Made by a program: the position numbers and the translations under genes
Assembly: GCA_001642945.1 (NCBI GenBank)
Contig: LGRT01000014.1
Coordinates: 62,001 to 126,000, forward strand
Direction: 5' to 3'
DNA length: 64,000 nucleotides
Source: Rhodobacteraceae bacterium SB2
GTDB taxonomy: Bacteria > Pseudomonadota > Alphaproteobacteria > Rhodobacterales > Rhodobacteraceae
In this document: positions 1-8,693 of the stretch, piece by piece
Position numbering within the stretch: the first letter of the stretch is position 1
How the letters are laid out: each line of letters begins with the position of its first letter
The notes under the pieces: model-generated
The model's input: the letters and a program-made list of their open reading frames with translations, nothing else
What the model was told of the DNA's origin: nothing
Databases searched by the model: none

Positions 1-407
1 ATCATAACAATAGCGCTTGCTTTATTTTGGCGCAAATAGGGAATAGCGCATTTGGCAAGCTGAAAGCTCGCATTCAAATTCACATCCAGAATGCGGGCCC
101 AATCTGGCGGGCTGGTCTCTTCGCTGCGCAGCAGTTTAATCATACCAGCTGAAGATAAAATCCCGTCTAGGCCCTGGGATGCCTCTGCGGCTTGCCGTAT
201 CGCGCTGTGCAATGCGTTTTGATCGGTGACGTCCAGCTCAAAGCAGTGACCAGCAGAGACTATCGGCGCAACTGCGTCACGTTGTGCCTTGTTGAAAACA
301 GTCCCTGAAACATGCGCGCCAAGGCTTTTGGCAAGGCGCGCGCTGGCAAGGCCGATGCCACTTCCCATCCCGGTTATAAACAGACGTCTATTGACAAGCG
401 ATATCAT
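1..407 (-). CDS. SDR-family oxidoreductase (partial, C-terminus outside window)
   Basis: The first 135 residues of a short-chain dehydrogenase/reductase are visible; the gene runs leftwards out of the window. The Rossmann nucleotide-binding motif TGMGSGIG is at residues 12-19. An acidic residue in FELDVTD and the SSAG stretch sit where the family has its adenine-contacting Asp and NAG motif. SDRs carry out NAD(P)-dependent carbonyl/alcohol redox steps in the cytoplasm. The catalytic YxxxK part is not in the window, so the substrate cannot be guessed. It is divergent from the racemase-like gene with a gap of only 57 bases, which suggests it may belong to the same catabolic locus. Confidence 0.8.
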   Translation of the reverse strand, partial: MISLVNRRLFITGMGSGIGLASARLAKSLGAHVSGTVFNKAQRDAVAPIVSAGHCFELDVTDQNALHSAIRQAAEASQGLDGILSSAGMIKLLRSEETSPPDWARILDVNLNASFQLAKCAIPYLRQNKASAIVM

Positions 408-464
408 TGGTGGCGTCCTAGATCGAGTAAAGCCTGTAGAAGAGTTGCACAGTGGTATGAATAT

Positions 465-1229
465 ATGAAGCAAATTTTGGTGATTGTTCCGTTTCCAATG
501 TCAAAAGACAATTTGGCCCTGCGTAAACAACAGCTCGAAGCGGTTCAAATGTCTGAGCAAATGGCATTTACATTCAAAGCGGTGAAAGCTGCGCCTAAAA
601 ACTATATTTCAGAGGCTGATATGGTGCTTGCGGATGTGGCAATTCTGGAAGCTGGTCAAAGCGCTGTAGAGGATGGGTTTGATGCCGTTTGCGTGGATAC
701 GATGAGCGATTCCGGAGTGGCTGCGTTACGCTCGATTTTATCGATCCCGGTTGTCGGGCCCGGACGGGCTTCCATGTTAACCGCCCTGATGTTGGGGCGG
801 CGGTTTTCAATTCTGACAATGTGGAAAAAATGGGATCATCTTTACCAAAAAACGGCAAAAGACTTGGGTCTTCAGACGCAAATGGCCTCGATAAGATCGA
901 TCGACGTGGCTCCGGACAATCAAGCCTTATTAGAAGGTAAAGAAGAAGAGATTTTTTCAAAATTATTGTCTGCTGCGCAGCAAGCGATCGATCAAGACGG
1001 CGCTGATGTTATTTTGCTGGGGTCAACCACAATGCATCAAGCCCATGCGTATCTTGCTGATGCGTTAGATATCCCGGTGATCAATCCCGGCCCATTGACT
1101 TATAAACTGGTGGAAACCTTGCTGGGTTTGGGGCTTATGCAAAGCGCGCGCGCCTATCCAACATCGCCAGCACCGCGCGATGCTATGGTGCAGGCAATGA
1201 TGGACGCTGCCGGTGAATTTAATCACTAA
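465..1229 (+). CDS. Asp/Glu/hydantoin racemase-superfamily protein lacking the usual cysteine pair
   Basis: A 254-residue protein of the Asp/Glu racemase superfamily (glutamate racemase, hydantoin racemase, maleate isomerase NicE). The reading frame is open further upstream, but ATG at 465 opens a typical first strand (MKQILVIVPFPM), and the upstream part overlaps the divergent SDR. The region TMSDSG (79-84) aligns with the hydantoin-racemase CFGDPG block, and LLGSTTM (184-190) with LGCAGM. By that alignment the two catalytic cysteines are Thr79 and Ser187, although Cys76 is close by. It therefore may not be a standard racemase. Its position beside HyuA/HyuB and an isochorismatase-type hydrolase makes a hydantoin-racemase-like or maleate-isomerase-like role natural, but this is inference. 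Confidence 0.75.
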   Translation: MKQILVIVPFPMSKDNLALRKQQLEAVQMSEQMAFTFKAVKAAPKNYISEADMVLADVAILEAGQSAVEDGFDAVCVDTMSDSGVAALRSILSIPVVGPGRASMLTALMLGRRFSILTMWKKWDHLYQKTAKDLGLQTQMASIRSIDVAPDNQALLEGKEEEIFSKLLSAAQQAIDQDGADVILLGSTTMHQAHAYLADALDIPVINPGPLTYKLVETLLGLGLMQSARAYPTSPAPRDAMVQAMMDAAGEFNH

Positions 1230-1618
1230 TCCGCATCAGCATGGTTCAGCGTGTTTTCGCCGGCCATATAAACGCGCACAGTGTGAAACTTTTCATCCTT
1301 AAGCGTGAAAAAGTTGCAGTTGGATTTATAGACCAGCTGACCCGTTTTTAGCATATTGGTGACTCTGAACCGGGTGGCAATTTCGGCATTCGTTGCATTT
1401 TCTACAAATGAAAACTGGTCATGGCGCACCCATTCATGCTTGGACCATAGCCGCTGGAACATTCCGCTAATCTCTTGATGCCCTTTTAGCACGATTCCAT
1501 GCGTTTCGACCGAAAATAGACAGTCTTGGCATAATGTTGTTAATATAAGGGCCAAATCTTCTTGGTCGACACCACGAAAATAGTCCAACACGCGTTTTTG
1601 AAGGATTGTCTCGGCCAT
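1226..1618 (-). CDS. NTF2-like/SnoaL-type protein
   Basis: A 130-residue stand-alone NTF2-fold (SnoaL-like) protein starting at MAETILQKRV. The frame extends further upstream, but that stretch overlaps the next gene and is not protein-like. The N-terminal helices (VLDYFRGVDQEDLALILT), the HGIVLKGHQEI turn and the long C-terminal strands are typical of the small cone-shaped fold used by polyketide cyclases, ketosteroid isomerases and many uncharacterised proteins. It lies 13 bases downstream of the tautomerase-NTF2 fusion on the same strand, so the two are probably co-transcribed. Its 3' end overlaps the racemase-like gene by 4 bases in a convergent arrangement. The function is unknown. Confidence 0.7.
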   Translation of the reverse strand: MAETILQKRVLDYFRGVDQEDLALILTTLCQDCLFSVETHGIVLKGHQEISGMFQRLWSKHEWVRHDQFSFVENATNAEIATRFRVTNMLKTGQLVYKSNCNFFTLKDEKFHTVRVYMAGENTLNHADAD

Positions 1619-1631
1619 TGCGTTAGCGCCC

Positions 1632-2195
1632 CTAATGTTGATGCTTGTTCTCTGCCAAGTCATTCCAGACCTGCTGCTCTGTAATTTTGCCACCGCGTAT
1701 GGCGAACCGGTCGATGAAACGAATGCCCGCAAAGCTTTCGCCATTCAGCCAAGTGCCTTGAAGCGTTCCAAAGCAAAATACGGATGCGCTTTCACCTTCA
1801 AAAGCCGTTTCCATGCTTTCTATTGTTTTGGAAACGGATTGATATCGCGTTTTTGCCCAAGCCACCACTTGGTCAGGATGGCTGAAACTTACCCCGCCTG
1901 GGAATATCAGTTTGACGTCATCCGCCAGCCAGCCAACTGCCTCATCCAGCGCGCGCTTTTCCATTGCCGCAAGAAACGCCCTTACAATTTGATCGGGCTG
2001 TCTTGGCGCGGCGGCGGGCTTTTTGGGGCTGCGCCCGCGCATATAATTTTCGGGCGCAACTTCTTTTACCGTTACGATTACAAATTCAGGTGATGCCCCA
2101 ATGGCAGAACAGGCCGCATCGGTTATTCGTTCGCAAACCAAACGGCGCGTCGGCGCATCATAGCCTTCGATCAACGTACATTCTATAAGTGGCAT
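1632..2195 (-). CDS. 4-oxalocrotonate-tautomerase domain fused to an NTF2-like domain
   Basis: A 187-residue two-domain protein. Residues 1-60 look like a 4-oxalocrotonate tautomerase subunit. It begins Met-Pro-Leu-Ile-Glu, so Pro2 would become the N-terminal catalytic base after Met removal, and it has the usual helix (RRLVCERITDAA) and a closing strand (VIVTVKEV). A lysine/proline-rich linker (about 56-66) leads to an NTF2/SnoaL-like domain (about 67-180). Tautomerases move double bonds in unsaturated keto or enol acids, which would suit the neighbouring degradation genes. The usual 4-OT protein is only 60-75 residues, so the fusion is unusual. It is divergent from the dehydratase-lyase-hydantoinase operon and separated from it by 121 bases. 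Confidence 0.75.
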   Translation of the reverse strand: MPLIECTLIEGYDAPTRRLVCERITDAACSAIGASPEFVIVTVKEVAPENYMRGRSPKKPAAAPRQPDQIVRAFLAAMEKRALDEAVGWLADDVKLIFPGGVSFSHPDQVVAWAKTRYQSVSKTIESMETAFEGESASVFCFGTLQGTWLNGESFAGIRFIDRFAIRGGKITEQQVWNDLAENKHQH

Positions 2196-2316
2196 TCCAT
2201 CTTCCTTTGTATTTTTGCCCGTTGAAATCCGAGCAATCGCCGTATCTTAATAGTAAGCAGCCGAGAAGGCCAAAGAAGATTATAGCAATGTGACAATTCT
2301 GTGATAGGCAGTTTGA

Positions 2317-3588
2317 ATGGATACTTTAGCAAAAGCGCTTATTTCTAGGGCCTCTGGCCAGTCAAAGCTGCGCGTTGATGATGTTGTGATCTGCGAGGTT
2401 GATCTGGCTATGATCCACGATTCCGGCGGTCCGCGGCGGGTCAAACCGATTTTAGATCGATTGCAGCGGCAGGTTTGGGATAAAGATAAGATCGTTGTGG
2501 TGACGGATCATTATGTGCCGGCGGATAATGCGGAAACGCAAGCCATTCAAGCTTTGACAAAACAATGGGTCCAAGACCAATCTATAGATAAATTTTATGA
2601 TGAGCAGGGCATTTGCCATGTTGTTCTGCCCGAGCGAGGGCATTTGGCTCCAGGGCTTTTCTGCGTTGGGGGGGATAGCCATTCACCCACCGGTGGCGCC
2701 TTTGGCGCCTATATGTTTGGCATCGGTGCGACTGAAATGGCCGGGGTGCTTTCAACGGGCGAAATTTGGATCAAGGTTCCAGAGACGATCCTTATGTCAT
2801 GGCGCAATCAGTTAAGCGCTTATGTAACGGCGAAAGACATGATGCTGGCAATGTGTCGTAAAATCGGTATGGGGGGCGGGCGGTATCAGGCCATCCAATA
2901 TGCTGGGCAAACCATTCAAGCGCTTTCTATGCAAGAGCGGATGACCTTATCTAACATGGCGGCAGAGCTGGGTGCGCAAGCCGGTTTAATTGCGCCAGAT
3001 GAAGCTACCGTCGCTTTTGTACAGGCCGCGGGTGGCACGGTGCCTGCAAATTGGCGCGATTTTCAGATAGAGGCGGCGGAAAGCGCTGAAAATGTAATGC
3101 AATTTGATGCTGCCAGTTTAGAGCCGCAAATTGCGGCTCCGCATTCCCCTGAAAACGCTGATGCGGCAGATGCTTTTCGTAATATTTCCTTTGATGTGGC
3201 CTATATTGGGGCCTGTACGGGTGCCAAATATGTAGATCTGGCTGCAGCCGCAGAGGTTTTAAAGGGGCGGCGTATTGCAAAAAATGTGACGTTGAAAGTT
3301 GCGCCGGCCAGTTTGCGCGATCAAAATCGCGCCGCGCAGGATGGAATAATGCAAATTTTGCAGGATGCTGGCGCCGAGTTTTTAGCCAATTCCTGCGGTA
3401 TCTGCGCTGGCTATGGAGAAGATCGTTTGGCAGAGAACCAAGTTTGTCTATCTTCGACGGCGCGTAATTTTAAAGGCCGCATGGGCGCGCCGAGTTCACA
3501 AGTTTATTTGGCCTCTCCTTACACGGTCGCCGCTTCGGCCGTCACGGGCAGATTGAGTGACCCCAGACAGGTTATGGGGGGCGGATAG
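2317..3588 (+). CDS. Aconitase-family hydro-lyase, large subunit (LeuC/dimethylmalate dehydratase-like)
   Basis: A 423-residue catalytic subunit of a two-part aconitase-superfamily dehydratase, the length typical of archaeal-type LeuC and of 2,3-dimethylmalate dehydratase DmdA. Conserved features are VTDHYVP near residue 65, GGDSHSPTGGAFGAYMFGIG and the iron-sulfur ligand regions IGACTGAKYVD and NSCGICAGYG. These bind the [4Fe-4S] cluster that acts on the hydroxyl group of a malate-type substrate. The next base begins the small-subunit gene, and the third gene is an isocitrate-lyase-like enzyme. That trio is the arrangement expected for hydrating a substituted maleate and then cleaving it. 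It is unlikely to be leucine biosynthesis, given the hyuBA neighbours, but the substrate is not shown by sequence. Confidence 0.85.
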   Translation: MDTLAKALISRASGQSKLRVDDVVICEVDLAMIHDSGGPRRVKPILDRLQRQVWDKDKIVVVTDHYVPADNAETQAIQALTKQWVQDQSIDKFYDEQGICHVVLPERGHLAPGLFCVGGDSHSPTGGAFGAYMFGIGATEMAGVLSTGEIWIKVPETILMSWRNQLSAYVTAKDMMLAMCRKIGMGGGRYQAIQYAGQTIQALSMQERMTLSNMAAELGAQAGLIAPDEATVAFVQAAGGTVPANWRDFQIEAAESAENVMQFDAASLEPQIAAPHSPENADAADAFRNISFDVAYIGACTGAKYVDLAAAAEVLKGRRIAKNVTLKVAPASLRDQNRAAQDGIMQILQDAGAEFLANSCGICAGYGEDRLAENQVCLSSTARNFKGRMGAPSSQVYLASPYTVAASAVTGRLSDPRQVMGGG

Positions 3589-4095
3589 ATGGCGCGCTTG
3601 TGGCGGTTTGACACAACGATTGATACGGATGTTTTGGCGCCGGGCTTTTATATGAAAAAGCCCTTGGAAGAGCTGGCGCGCCATTGCCTTGAGGCGGTGC
3701 GGCCTGAATTTGCCGCTTCTGTACGGCCTGGCGATGTGATGTTGGCCAATGCCAATATGGGGGTTGGATCTTCGCGTGAACAAGCCGCTGAAGTTTTGAA
3801 ATATTTGGGGATAGCTGCGATTATTGCCCCCAGTTTTGCGGGTATTTTTTATCGAAATGCGATTAATTTGGGATTGCCTGTCTTGGTAATAGATGCAGCG
3901 CTTATGGGTTTGCCAGAATTGGTTGATGGAGCAGATGTGGATTTTGACTTTCACGCGGCTACATTGAGCCTAGGAGGGCGAGGCGAGAATATTCCGCTGA
4001 ACCCTTTACCAGACTTTTTGAAACGCCTCATTTTGGATGGTGGTCTGGTGCCACATCTGGAGAAGCGGTTTCAACGTGAGGAGAGCGGCCAATGA
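3589..4095 (+). CDS. Aconitase-family hydro-lyase, small (swivel) subunit
   Basis: A 168-residue LeuD-like swivel domain that completes the active site of the preceding large subunit. The substrate-binding loop reads GVGSSREQA (LeuD: GCGSSREHA), followed by the family stretch SFAGIFYRNAINLGLPVL. The start codon directly follows the large-subunit stop, and the stop overlaps the following lyase start by ATGA, so the three are almost certainly translationally coupled. The Gly-Val-Gly-Ser-Ser-Arg-Glu-Gln loop differs slightly from leucine-pathway enzymes, in keeping with a different side chain on the substrate. Homologues include DmdB and the small subunits of maleate or methylmalate hydratases. 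Confidence 0.85.
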   Translation: MARLWRFDTTIDTDVLAPGFYMKKPLEELARHCLEAVRPEFAASVRPGDVMLANANMGVGSSREQAAEVLKYLGIAAIIAPSFAGIFYRNAINLGLPVLVIDAALMGLPELVDGADVDFDFHAATLSLGGRGENIPLNPLPDFLKRLILDGGLVPHLEKRFQREESGQ

Positions 4096-4961
4096 GTTTG
4101 CGCGACGCGCTTGAAAAAGACGGTCTGATCATTGCGCCAGGTGTGTATGATGCTTTGTCGGGTTTGATCGCAAGCCAGTCGGGCGCTCAGGCTCTTTATT
4201 TATCGGGGGCCAGCCTAGCATATACGCGATTTGGAACCTCTGATATTGGCCTGATCAGCGTTTCTGAAGTGAATGACACGATCGCCGCAATCACCGATCG
4301 CATAAATATTCCGATAATTGTCGACGCAGATACAGGTTTTGGCAATGCGTTGAACGTTCAGCGCACGGTGCGTAGTTTTGAGCGTTCAGGCGCGCATGCG
4401 ATTCAACTTGAAGATCAGTCTTTTCCAAAGAAATGTGGCCATTTGGATGGGAAAAAACTGGTCTCAACGCAAGAGATGGTTGGGAAAATTCAGGCTGCGC
4501 TTGACGCCCGTGCCAGTGAGGAGACGTTGATCATTGCGCGCACGGATGCGCGCGCGGTTGAGGGGTTTGCCCAAGCGATTGAGCGCGCCTGGGCCTATAA
4601 AGAGGCGGGGGCCGATATCTTATTTGTCGAAGCCCCCCAATCGCTTCAAGAAATGCAGCATATATGCGCAGAATTTTCAGCTCAGATCCCCCTTTTGGCC
4701 AATATGGTCGAAGGTGGTAAAACACCGATTTCTTCCGCCAGTGAACTGGCAAAGCTCGGTTATAAAATAGCCATATTTCCTGGCGGGGCTGTGCGCGCGA
4801 TTGCGCATCATTTGCAGGCCTATTACACTGGCTTGCTGACCCATGGAAATAATCAGAAATTTTCAGATAAAATGCACGACTTTAACGGTCTGAACGATTT
4901 ACTCGGCACCAAAGACCTGATTGAGCTCGGGCGCAAATACGAAGATCAAGGGAATATTTGA
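4092..4961 (+). CDS. Isocitrate lyase/PEP mutase-family C-C lyase (dimethylmalate lyase or methylisocitrate lyase-like)
   Basis: A 289-residue TIM-barrel enzyme of the isocitrate lyase/PEP mutase superfamily. The Mg-binding DADTGFG is at 78-84 and the lyase loop KKCGH at 113-117 with the general acid Cys115. That cysteine marks true C-C lyases rather than PEP mutases or hydrolases. Relatives of this size are methylisocitrate lyase PrpB, 2,3-dimethylmalate lyase and oxaloacetate decarboxylase. Placed after a LeuCD-type hydratase, the best guess is cleavage of an alkylated malate to pyruvate (or another 2-oxo acid) plus a short carboxylic acid, as in anaerobic nicotinate degradation. No prpC or prpD is adjacent, which argues against a methylcitrate cycle role. 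Confidence 0.82.
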   Translation: MSLRDALEKDGLIIAPGVYDALSGLIASQSGAQALYLSGASLAYTRFGTSDIGLISVSEVNDTIAAITDRINIPIIVDADTGFGNALNVQRTVRSFERSGAHAIQLEDQSFPKKCGHLDGKKLVSTQEMVGKIQAALDARASEETLIIARTDARAVEGFAQAIERAWAYKEAGADILFVEAPQSLQEMQHICAEFSAQIPLLANMVEGGKTPISSASELAKLGYKIAIFPGGAVRAIAHHLQAYYTGLLTHGNNQKFSDKMHDFNGLNDLLGTKDLIELGRKYEDQGNI

Positions 4962-4968
4962 ACATATT

Positions 4969-6642
4969 ATGACGGATATGAGTTTAGACCCGGTCACCCT
5001 TGCGATTTTGAAGGGCAGGCTTGAGCAAATCGCCGATGAGATGGATGCCACTTTGTTTCGATCTGCGTTTAACCCGATTATCGCTGAAGCGCATGATGCC
5101 AGCCATGGCATCTACGATGCGATCACCGGTGAAACCTTGGTACAAGGCAAGTCCGGGCTACCGATTTTTGTTGGAGTGATGGCTTTTGCGGTCAAGGCGG
5201 TGATCGAAAAAGTTGCGCGCGATGGTAATTTAAGCGATGGGGATGTGTTCATCTTCAACGACCCTTATGAGGGGGGGACGCATCTGTCTGATTTTCGACT
5301 GGTCAAGCCGATCTATCGAAATGGAACCGTCTTTTGTTATTTGGCTTCGGTTGGGCATTGGCATGATGTGGGCGGCAATGTTCCTGGAAATTACAATCCA
5401 GAAGCCACGGAATCTTTTCAAGAAGGCATGTTGATTCCCCCAGTAAAACTTTTTTCAGCCGGAGTTTTGAACACAGATATTGTGGATATTCTTTCCTCCA
5501 ATTCGCGCTTGCCAAATTCACTTTATGGAGATCTTAACGGCCAAATCAATGCGCTTGATTTAGGCCATCAACGGTTGAACGACCTGCTTGATCAATATGG
5601 CGAAACCGATATACAAACCGCGCTGGGCCTTCTTAAATCGCGTGCAAATCGTATGATGCGTGACCATTTGCAGGCTTTGCCAAATGGTACGATCTCTGTC
5701 GAAGACTTTCTTGACAATGATGGCGTGCATGATGTGGCGCTTAAACTGGCGGTTGATCTGAGCATTGATGGCGAACGCCTCACGGTGGATTTCAGCCGTT
5801 CGAGCCAGGCCTGTGCAGGGCCAGTGAATATTTCCCGATCAACAACGATTGCCGCAACCTATGTAGCATTGAAACACATCTTTACCGATGTGCCGGCGAA
5901 TGCGGGCGTTTTACAGCCCGTCGAGTTTATCATACCCGAAGATAGTTTTTTAAGCGTGAAAGCGCCAAAGCCGGTTGGGGGCTACACGGAAACCATCCTA
6001 CGCCTCATTGATGTGTTGTTTTGTGCTTTCGAGCATATTGCGCCCGAGCGGGTGAATGGCTGCGCCTATGGAACCATCAATGCCTTGTCTATGGCGGGGC
6101 ATCGCTCAAACGGCGCGCGTTGGGTGATGTTTTCGTTTTTTGGCGGTGGCCATGGTGGGCACCCAGAAGGAGATGGGCTGAACCATGGTAATGCGCCCAT
6201 TTCAACCGCAACGATCCCGCCATTGGAAATCCTTGAAGCGGCCTATCCGGTGGCCTTCACGCAATGGGCGCTTCGTCCGGATTCGGGCGGCGTTGGGAAG
6301 CATCGTGGCGGGTTGGGAGCCATCTATGAAATTGAGTTGCTGGAAGAAAGTGCCACGGTGTTTTTGTTTGGCGAGCGTGGTAAATTCCCGCCTCCTGGAG
6401 TCGTTGGAGGAGGCGCTGGGGCGATGAATAAATTTGCTTACCAAAGCGCTGATGAAGAGACTGCTTTTCCCGATAAAACGCCGCCTTTGGCCTCAAAAAT
6501 CACGGGCGTGAAACTGCGCAGAGGTCAACGGGTTCGTTTGGAAACTCCGGGTGGAGGTGGCTATGGTAACGCGCAAGAGCGCCCTGAAGAGCTGATACGC
6601 AATGATCTTGCGCAAGGTTACGTTTCTGGAAAAAAATCATGA
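4969..6642 (+). CDS. hyuB: Hydantoinase/oxoprolinase subunit B
   Basis: A 557-residue HyuB-family protein, the beta part of ATP-dependent N-methylhydantoinase, 5-oxoprolinase and related enzymes, which also share a fold with acetone carboxylase subunits. ATG at 4969 gives the usual opening (DPVTLAILKGRLEQIADEMDATLFRSAFNPII); an earlier TTG would overlap the lyase gene. Family blocks seen are NDPYEGGTHLSDF, GHWHDVGGNVPG and the C-terminal ETPGGGGYG. It begins 7 bases after the lyase and overlaps hyuA by ATGA, as subunits of one complex usually do. The complex hydrolyses a lactam or imide ring at the cost of ATP; which ring is not revealed. Confidence 0.9.
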   Translation: MTDMSLDPVTLAILKGRLEQIADEMDATLFRSAFNPIIAEAHDASHGIYDAITGETLVQGKSGLPIFVGVMAFAVKAVIEKVARDGNLSDGDVFIFNDPYEGGTHLSDFRLVKPIYRNGTVFCYLASVGHWHDVGGNVPGNYNPEATESFQEGMLIPPVKLFSAGVLNTDIVDILSSNSRLPNSLYGDLNGQINALDLGHQRLNDLLDQYGETDIQTALGLLKSRANRMMRDHLQALPNGTISVEDFLDNDGVHDVALKLAVDLSIDGERLTVDFSRSSQACAGPVNISRSTTIAATYVALKHIFTDVPANAGVLQPVEFIIPEDSFLSVKAPKPVGGYTETILRLIDVLFCAFEHIAPERVNGCAYGTINALSMAGHRSNGARWVMFSFFGGGHGGHPEGDGLNHGNAPISTATIPPLEILEAAYPVAFTQWALRPDSGGVGKHRGGLGAIYEIELLEESATVFLFGERGKFPPPGVVGGGAGAMNKFAYQSADEETAFPDKTPPLASKITGVKLRRGQRVRLETPGGGGYGNAQERPEELIRNDLAQGYVSGKKS

Positions 6643-8693
6643 GTAAATCAATCGTTATTGGTGTCGATGTTGGCGGCACATTCACCGACACGTTGGCGCT
6701 TGATGAGGCGACTGGCGCCGTCAGAGTTGAAAAGGTTCCCTCTACCAAGGGCGATCAATCCAACGGATTTCTAAGCGGTATTCTGGCGGCAACCGATCAT
6801 GATCTCAGTTCTGTATCCACGATCATTCACGGAACCACGGTTGCAACTAACGCTTTGTTAGAGCGCAAGGGGGCAAAGGCCGGCATCATAACCACCGAAG
6901 GGTTTCGCGACGTTCTGGAAATGCGGCGGCGCGATCGCCCTTCAACCTGGGGGCTTTGGGGGCAATTTACGCCGGTCATTGAACGCAAATGCCGTCTGGA
7001 AGTGCCCGAACGTACCTTGGCGAATGGTACGGTTGTGAAAGATGTGGATGAAGCTTCAATTAAAGCGGCGGCGCAGGATTTGATTGCTCAAGGTTGTGAC
7101 TCTGTCTGTCTGTTTTTTATCAATGGCTATGCAAATACGGATAATGAAACCAAAGCTGCACGGGTTTTGCGGCAGGTTTGGCCCAATGATTATGTTAGTG
7201 TGGCGACAGAAATCCTTCCTGAAATTCGCGAATTTGAACGTTGCTCTACGGCGAGTTTGAACGCCTATCTGCAGCCGGTTGTTGCCAATTATTTGGCGCG
7301 TTTGGAAACCCGCATTGCAGAGGATGACGCTGGCTCTGAAATATTAATCGTTCAGTCTAATGGCGGAATTATGTCGGTTGATACAGCCAAAGCGCTTCCG
7401 GTGCGCACGGCGCTGTCGGGCCCTGCTGCAGGTGTTGTGGCGGCGCGACAAATTGCCAAGGCTGCTGGTTTTGAAAATGTGATTACCTGCGATATGGGGG
7501 GTACGTCATTTGATGTATCGCTGGTGGCCGATGGCCAAAACATGCTGACATCACAAGCCAGTATTGATTTTGGAATGGTTATCCGAACCCCGATGATTGA
7601 AATGTCAACGATTGGGGCAGGGGGCGGCTCAATCGCGCATATCGATGAAACAGGCCTGCTTGAAATAGGAACCGATAGCGCGGGCTCTGATCCCGGTCCG
7701 GCGTGCTATGGCTTGGGAAATGAACGACCCACCGTTACAGATGCAAATTTGGTTTTGGGCCGCATTGATGCGCGCAAACCGATCGGCAACAAGCTCGAGG
7801 CTTTGGATCGTGACGCCGCCGTGGCCGCGATAAAAACGCATATCGCTGACCCATTGGGGATGGATGTCGAAGAAACCGCAGAAGCGCTTATTAAAGTGGC
7901 CAATTCCAAAATGGCGGGCGCGATACGGCTGATTTCGATTGAGCGCGGTCATGATCCGAAAATATTTGCTGCCATGCCTTTCGGGGGCGGCGGGGCGCTT
8001 CATGCAGGGGCCCTTATGCAAGATATCGGTTTAGCAGCGGCGGTTATTCCCCGCTACCCGGGCGTAAACTCGGCCTTGGGTTGCGTGATGTCTGACCTTC
8101 GCCATGATGAAGTACGCACGTTAAATACGATGCTGGATGGCCTTAATTGTAAGGAGATAAATGGGCTGATCCAGGCGATGACGCAGATGGGGCATTCGAT
8201 CATCAAAAAATCAAAAGCGCAGTTGGTGGCAACAGAAAGCGTGATCGAATTGGATATGCTCTATATGGGGCAAACCCACGCTGTTGCGGTGCCAATCCCC
8301 AGCGATAAGCCCATAAGCCCGGACCTTATCCGAGCCGCGTTTGAGGCAACCTATCTCAAAACCTATAGCCGATTGTTGGATCAAATCCCAATTCGAATTT
8401 TAAACCTGCGCCTGTCGGTGATTGGGAAGCGTCCGCAGATTGATATTAAAATGCTGGCACGCGGAAAACGTGCTGAAAGCGTTGCAGCCTGTTACTTGGC
8501 AGATCAAAAGATATTTGCAAATGGTGCCTGGCATGACGCGGGTATTTACGACCGCCTTTTATTGCCTCAGGGCAGCAAAATTTTAGGCCCCGCGCTGTTG
8601 GTGCAGCCAGATGCAACGATTTACGTCGACCCTGGTCTGAGTGCAGAGGTTGATGATTTTGGTAATATTATTATGAAATCAGAGGAGGATTAA
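6639..8693 (+). CDS. hyuA: Hydantoinase/oxoprolinase subunit A (ATP-binding)
   Basis: A 684-residue HyuA-family subunit of the ASKHA ATPase fold. Visible motifs are GVDVGGTFTDTL near residue 8 (phosphate-binding), HGTTVATNALLERKG near 66, CDMGGTSFDVSL around residue 286, GAGGGSIAHID and GSDPGPACYG. It would phosphorylate the carbonyl of a five-membered lactam so that, with HyuB, the ring can be opened by water. The full length and intact motifs indicate an active gene. Its stop codon is followed immediately by the ATG of an isochorismatase-family hydrolase. That pairing is the one used to turn N-methylhydantoin into N-carbamoylsarcosine and then sarcosine. Confidence 0.9.
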   Translation: MSKSIVIGVDVGGTFTDTLALDEATGAVRVEKVPSTKGDQSNGFLSGILAATDHDLSSVSTIIHGTTVATNALLERKGAKAGIITTEGFRDVLEMRRRDRPSTWGLWGQFTPVIERKCRLEVPERTLANGTVVKDVDEASIKAAAQDLIAQGCDSVCLFFINGYANTDNETKAARVLRQVWPNDYVSVATEILPEIREFERCSTASLNAYLQPVVANYLARLETRIAEDDAGSEILIVQSNGGIMSVDTAKALPVRTALSGPAAGVVAARQIAKAAGFENVITCDMGGTSFDVSLVADGQNMLTSQASIDFGMVIRTPMIEMSTIGAGGGSIAHIDETGLLEIGTDSAGSDPGPACYGLGNERPTVTDANLVLGRIDARKPIGNKLEALDRDAAVAAIKTHIADPLGMDVEETAEALIKVANSKMAGAIRLISIERGHDPKIFAAMPFGGGGALHAGALMQDIGLAAAVIPRYPGVNSALGCVMSDLRHDEVRTLNTMLDGLNCKEINGLIQAMTQMGHSIIKKSKAQLVATESVIELDMLYMGQTHAVAVPIPSDKPISPDLIRAAFEATYLKTYSRLLDQIPIRILNLRLSVIGKRPQIDIKMLARGKRAESVAACYLADQKIFANGAWHDAGIYDRLLLPQGSKILGPALLVQPDATIYVDPGLSAEVDDFGNIIMKSEED

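Noticed and set aside
4092-4961. Methylisocitrate lyase of a methylcitrate cycle
   Set aside because: The sequence family fits, but no prpC or prpD-type gene is adjacent and the partners are a LeuCD-type hydratase and HyuBA, so the neutral lyase call was kept.
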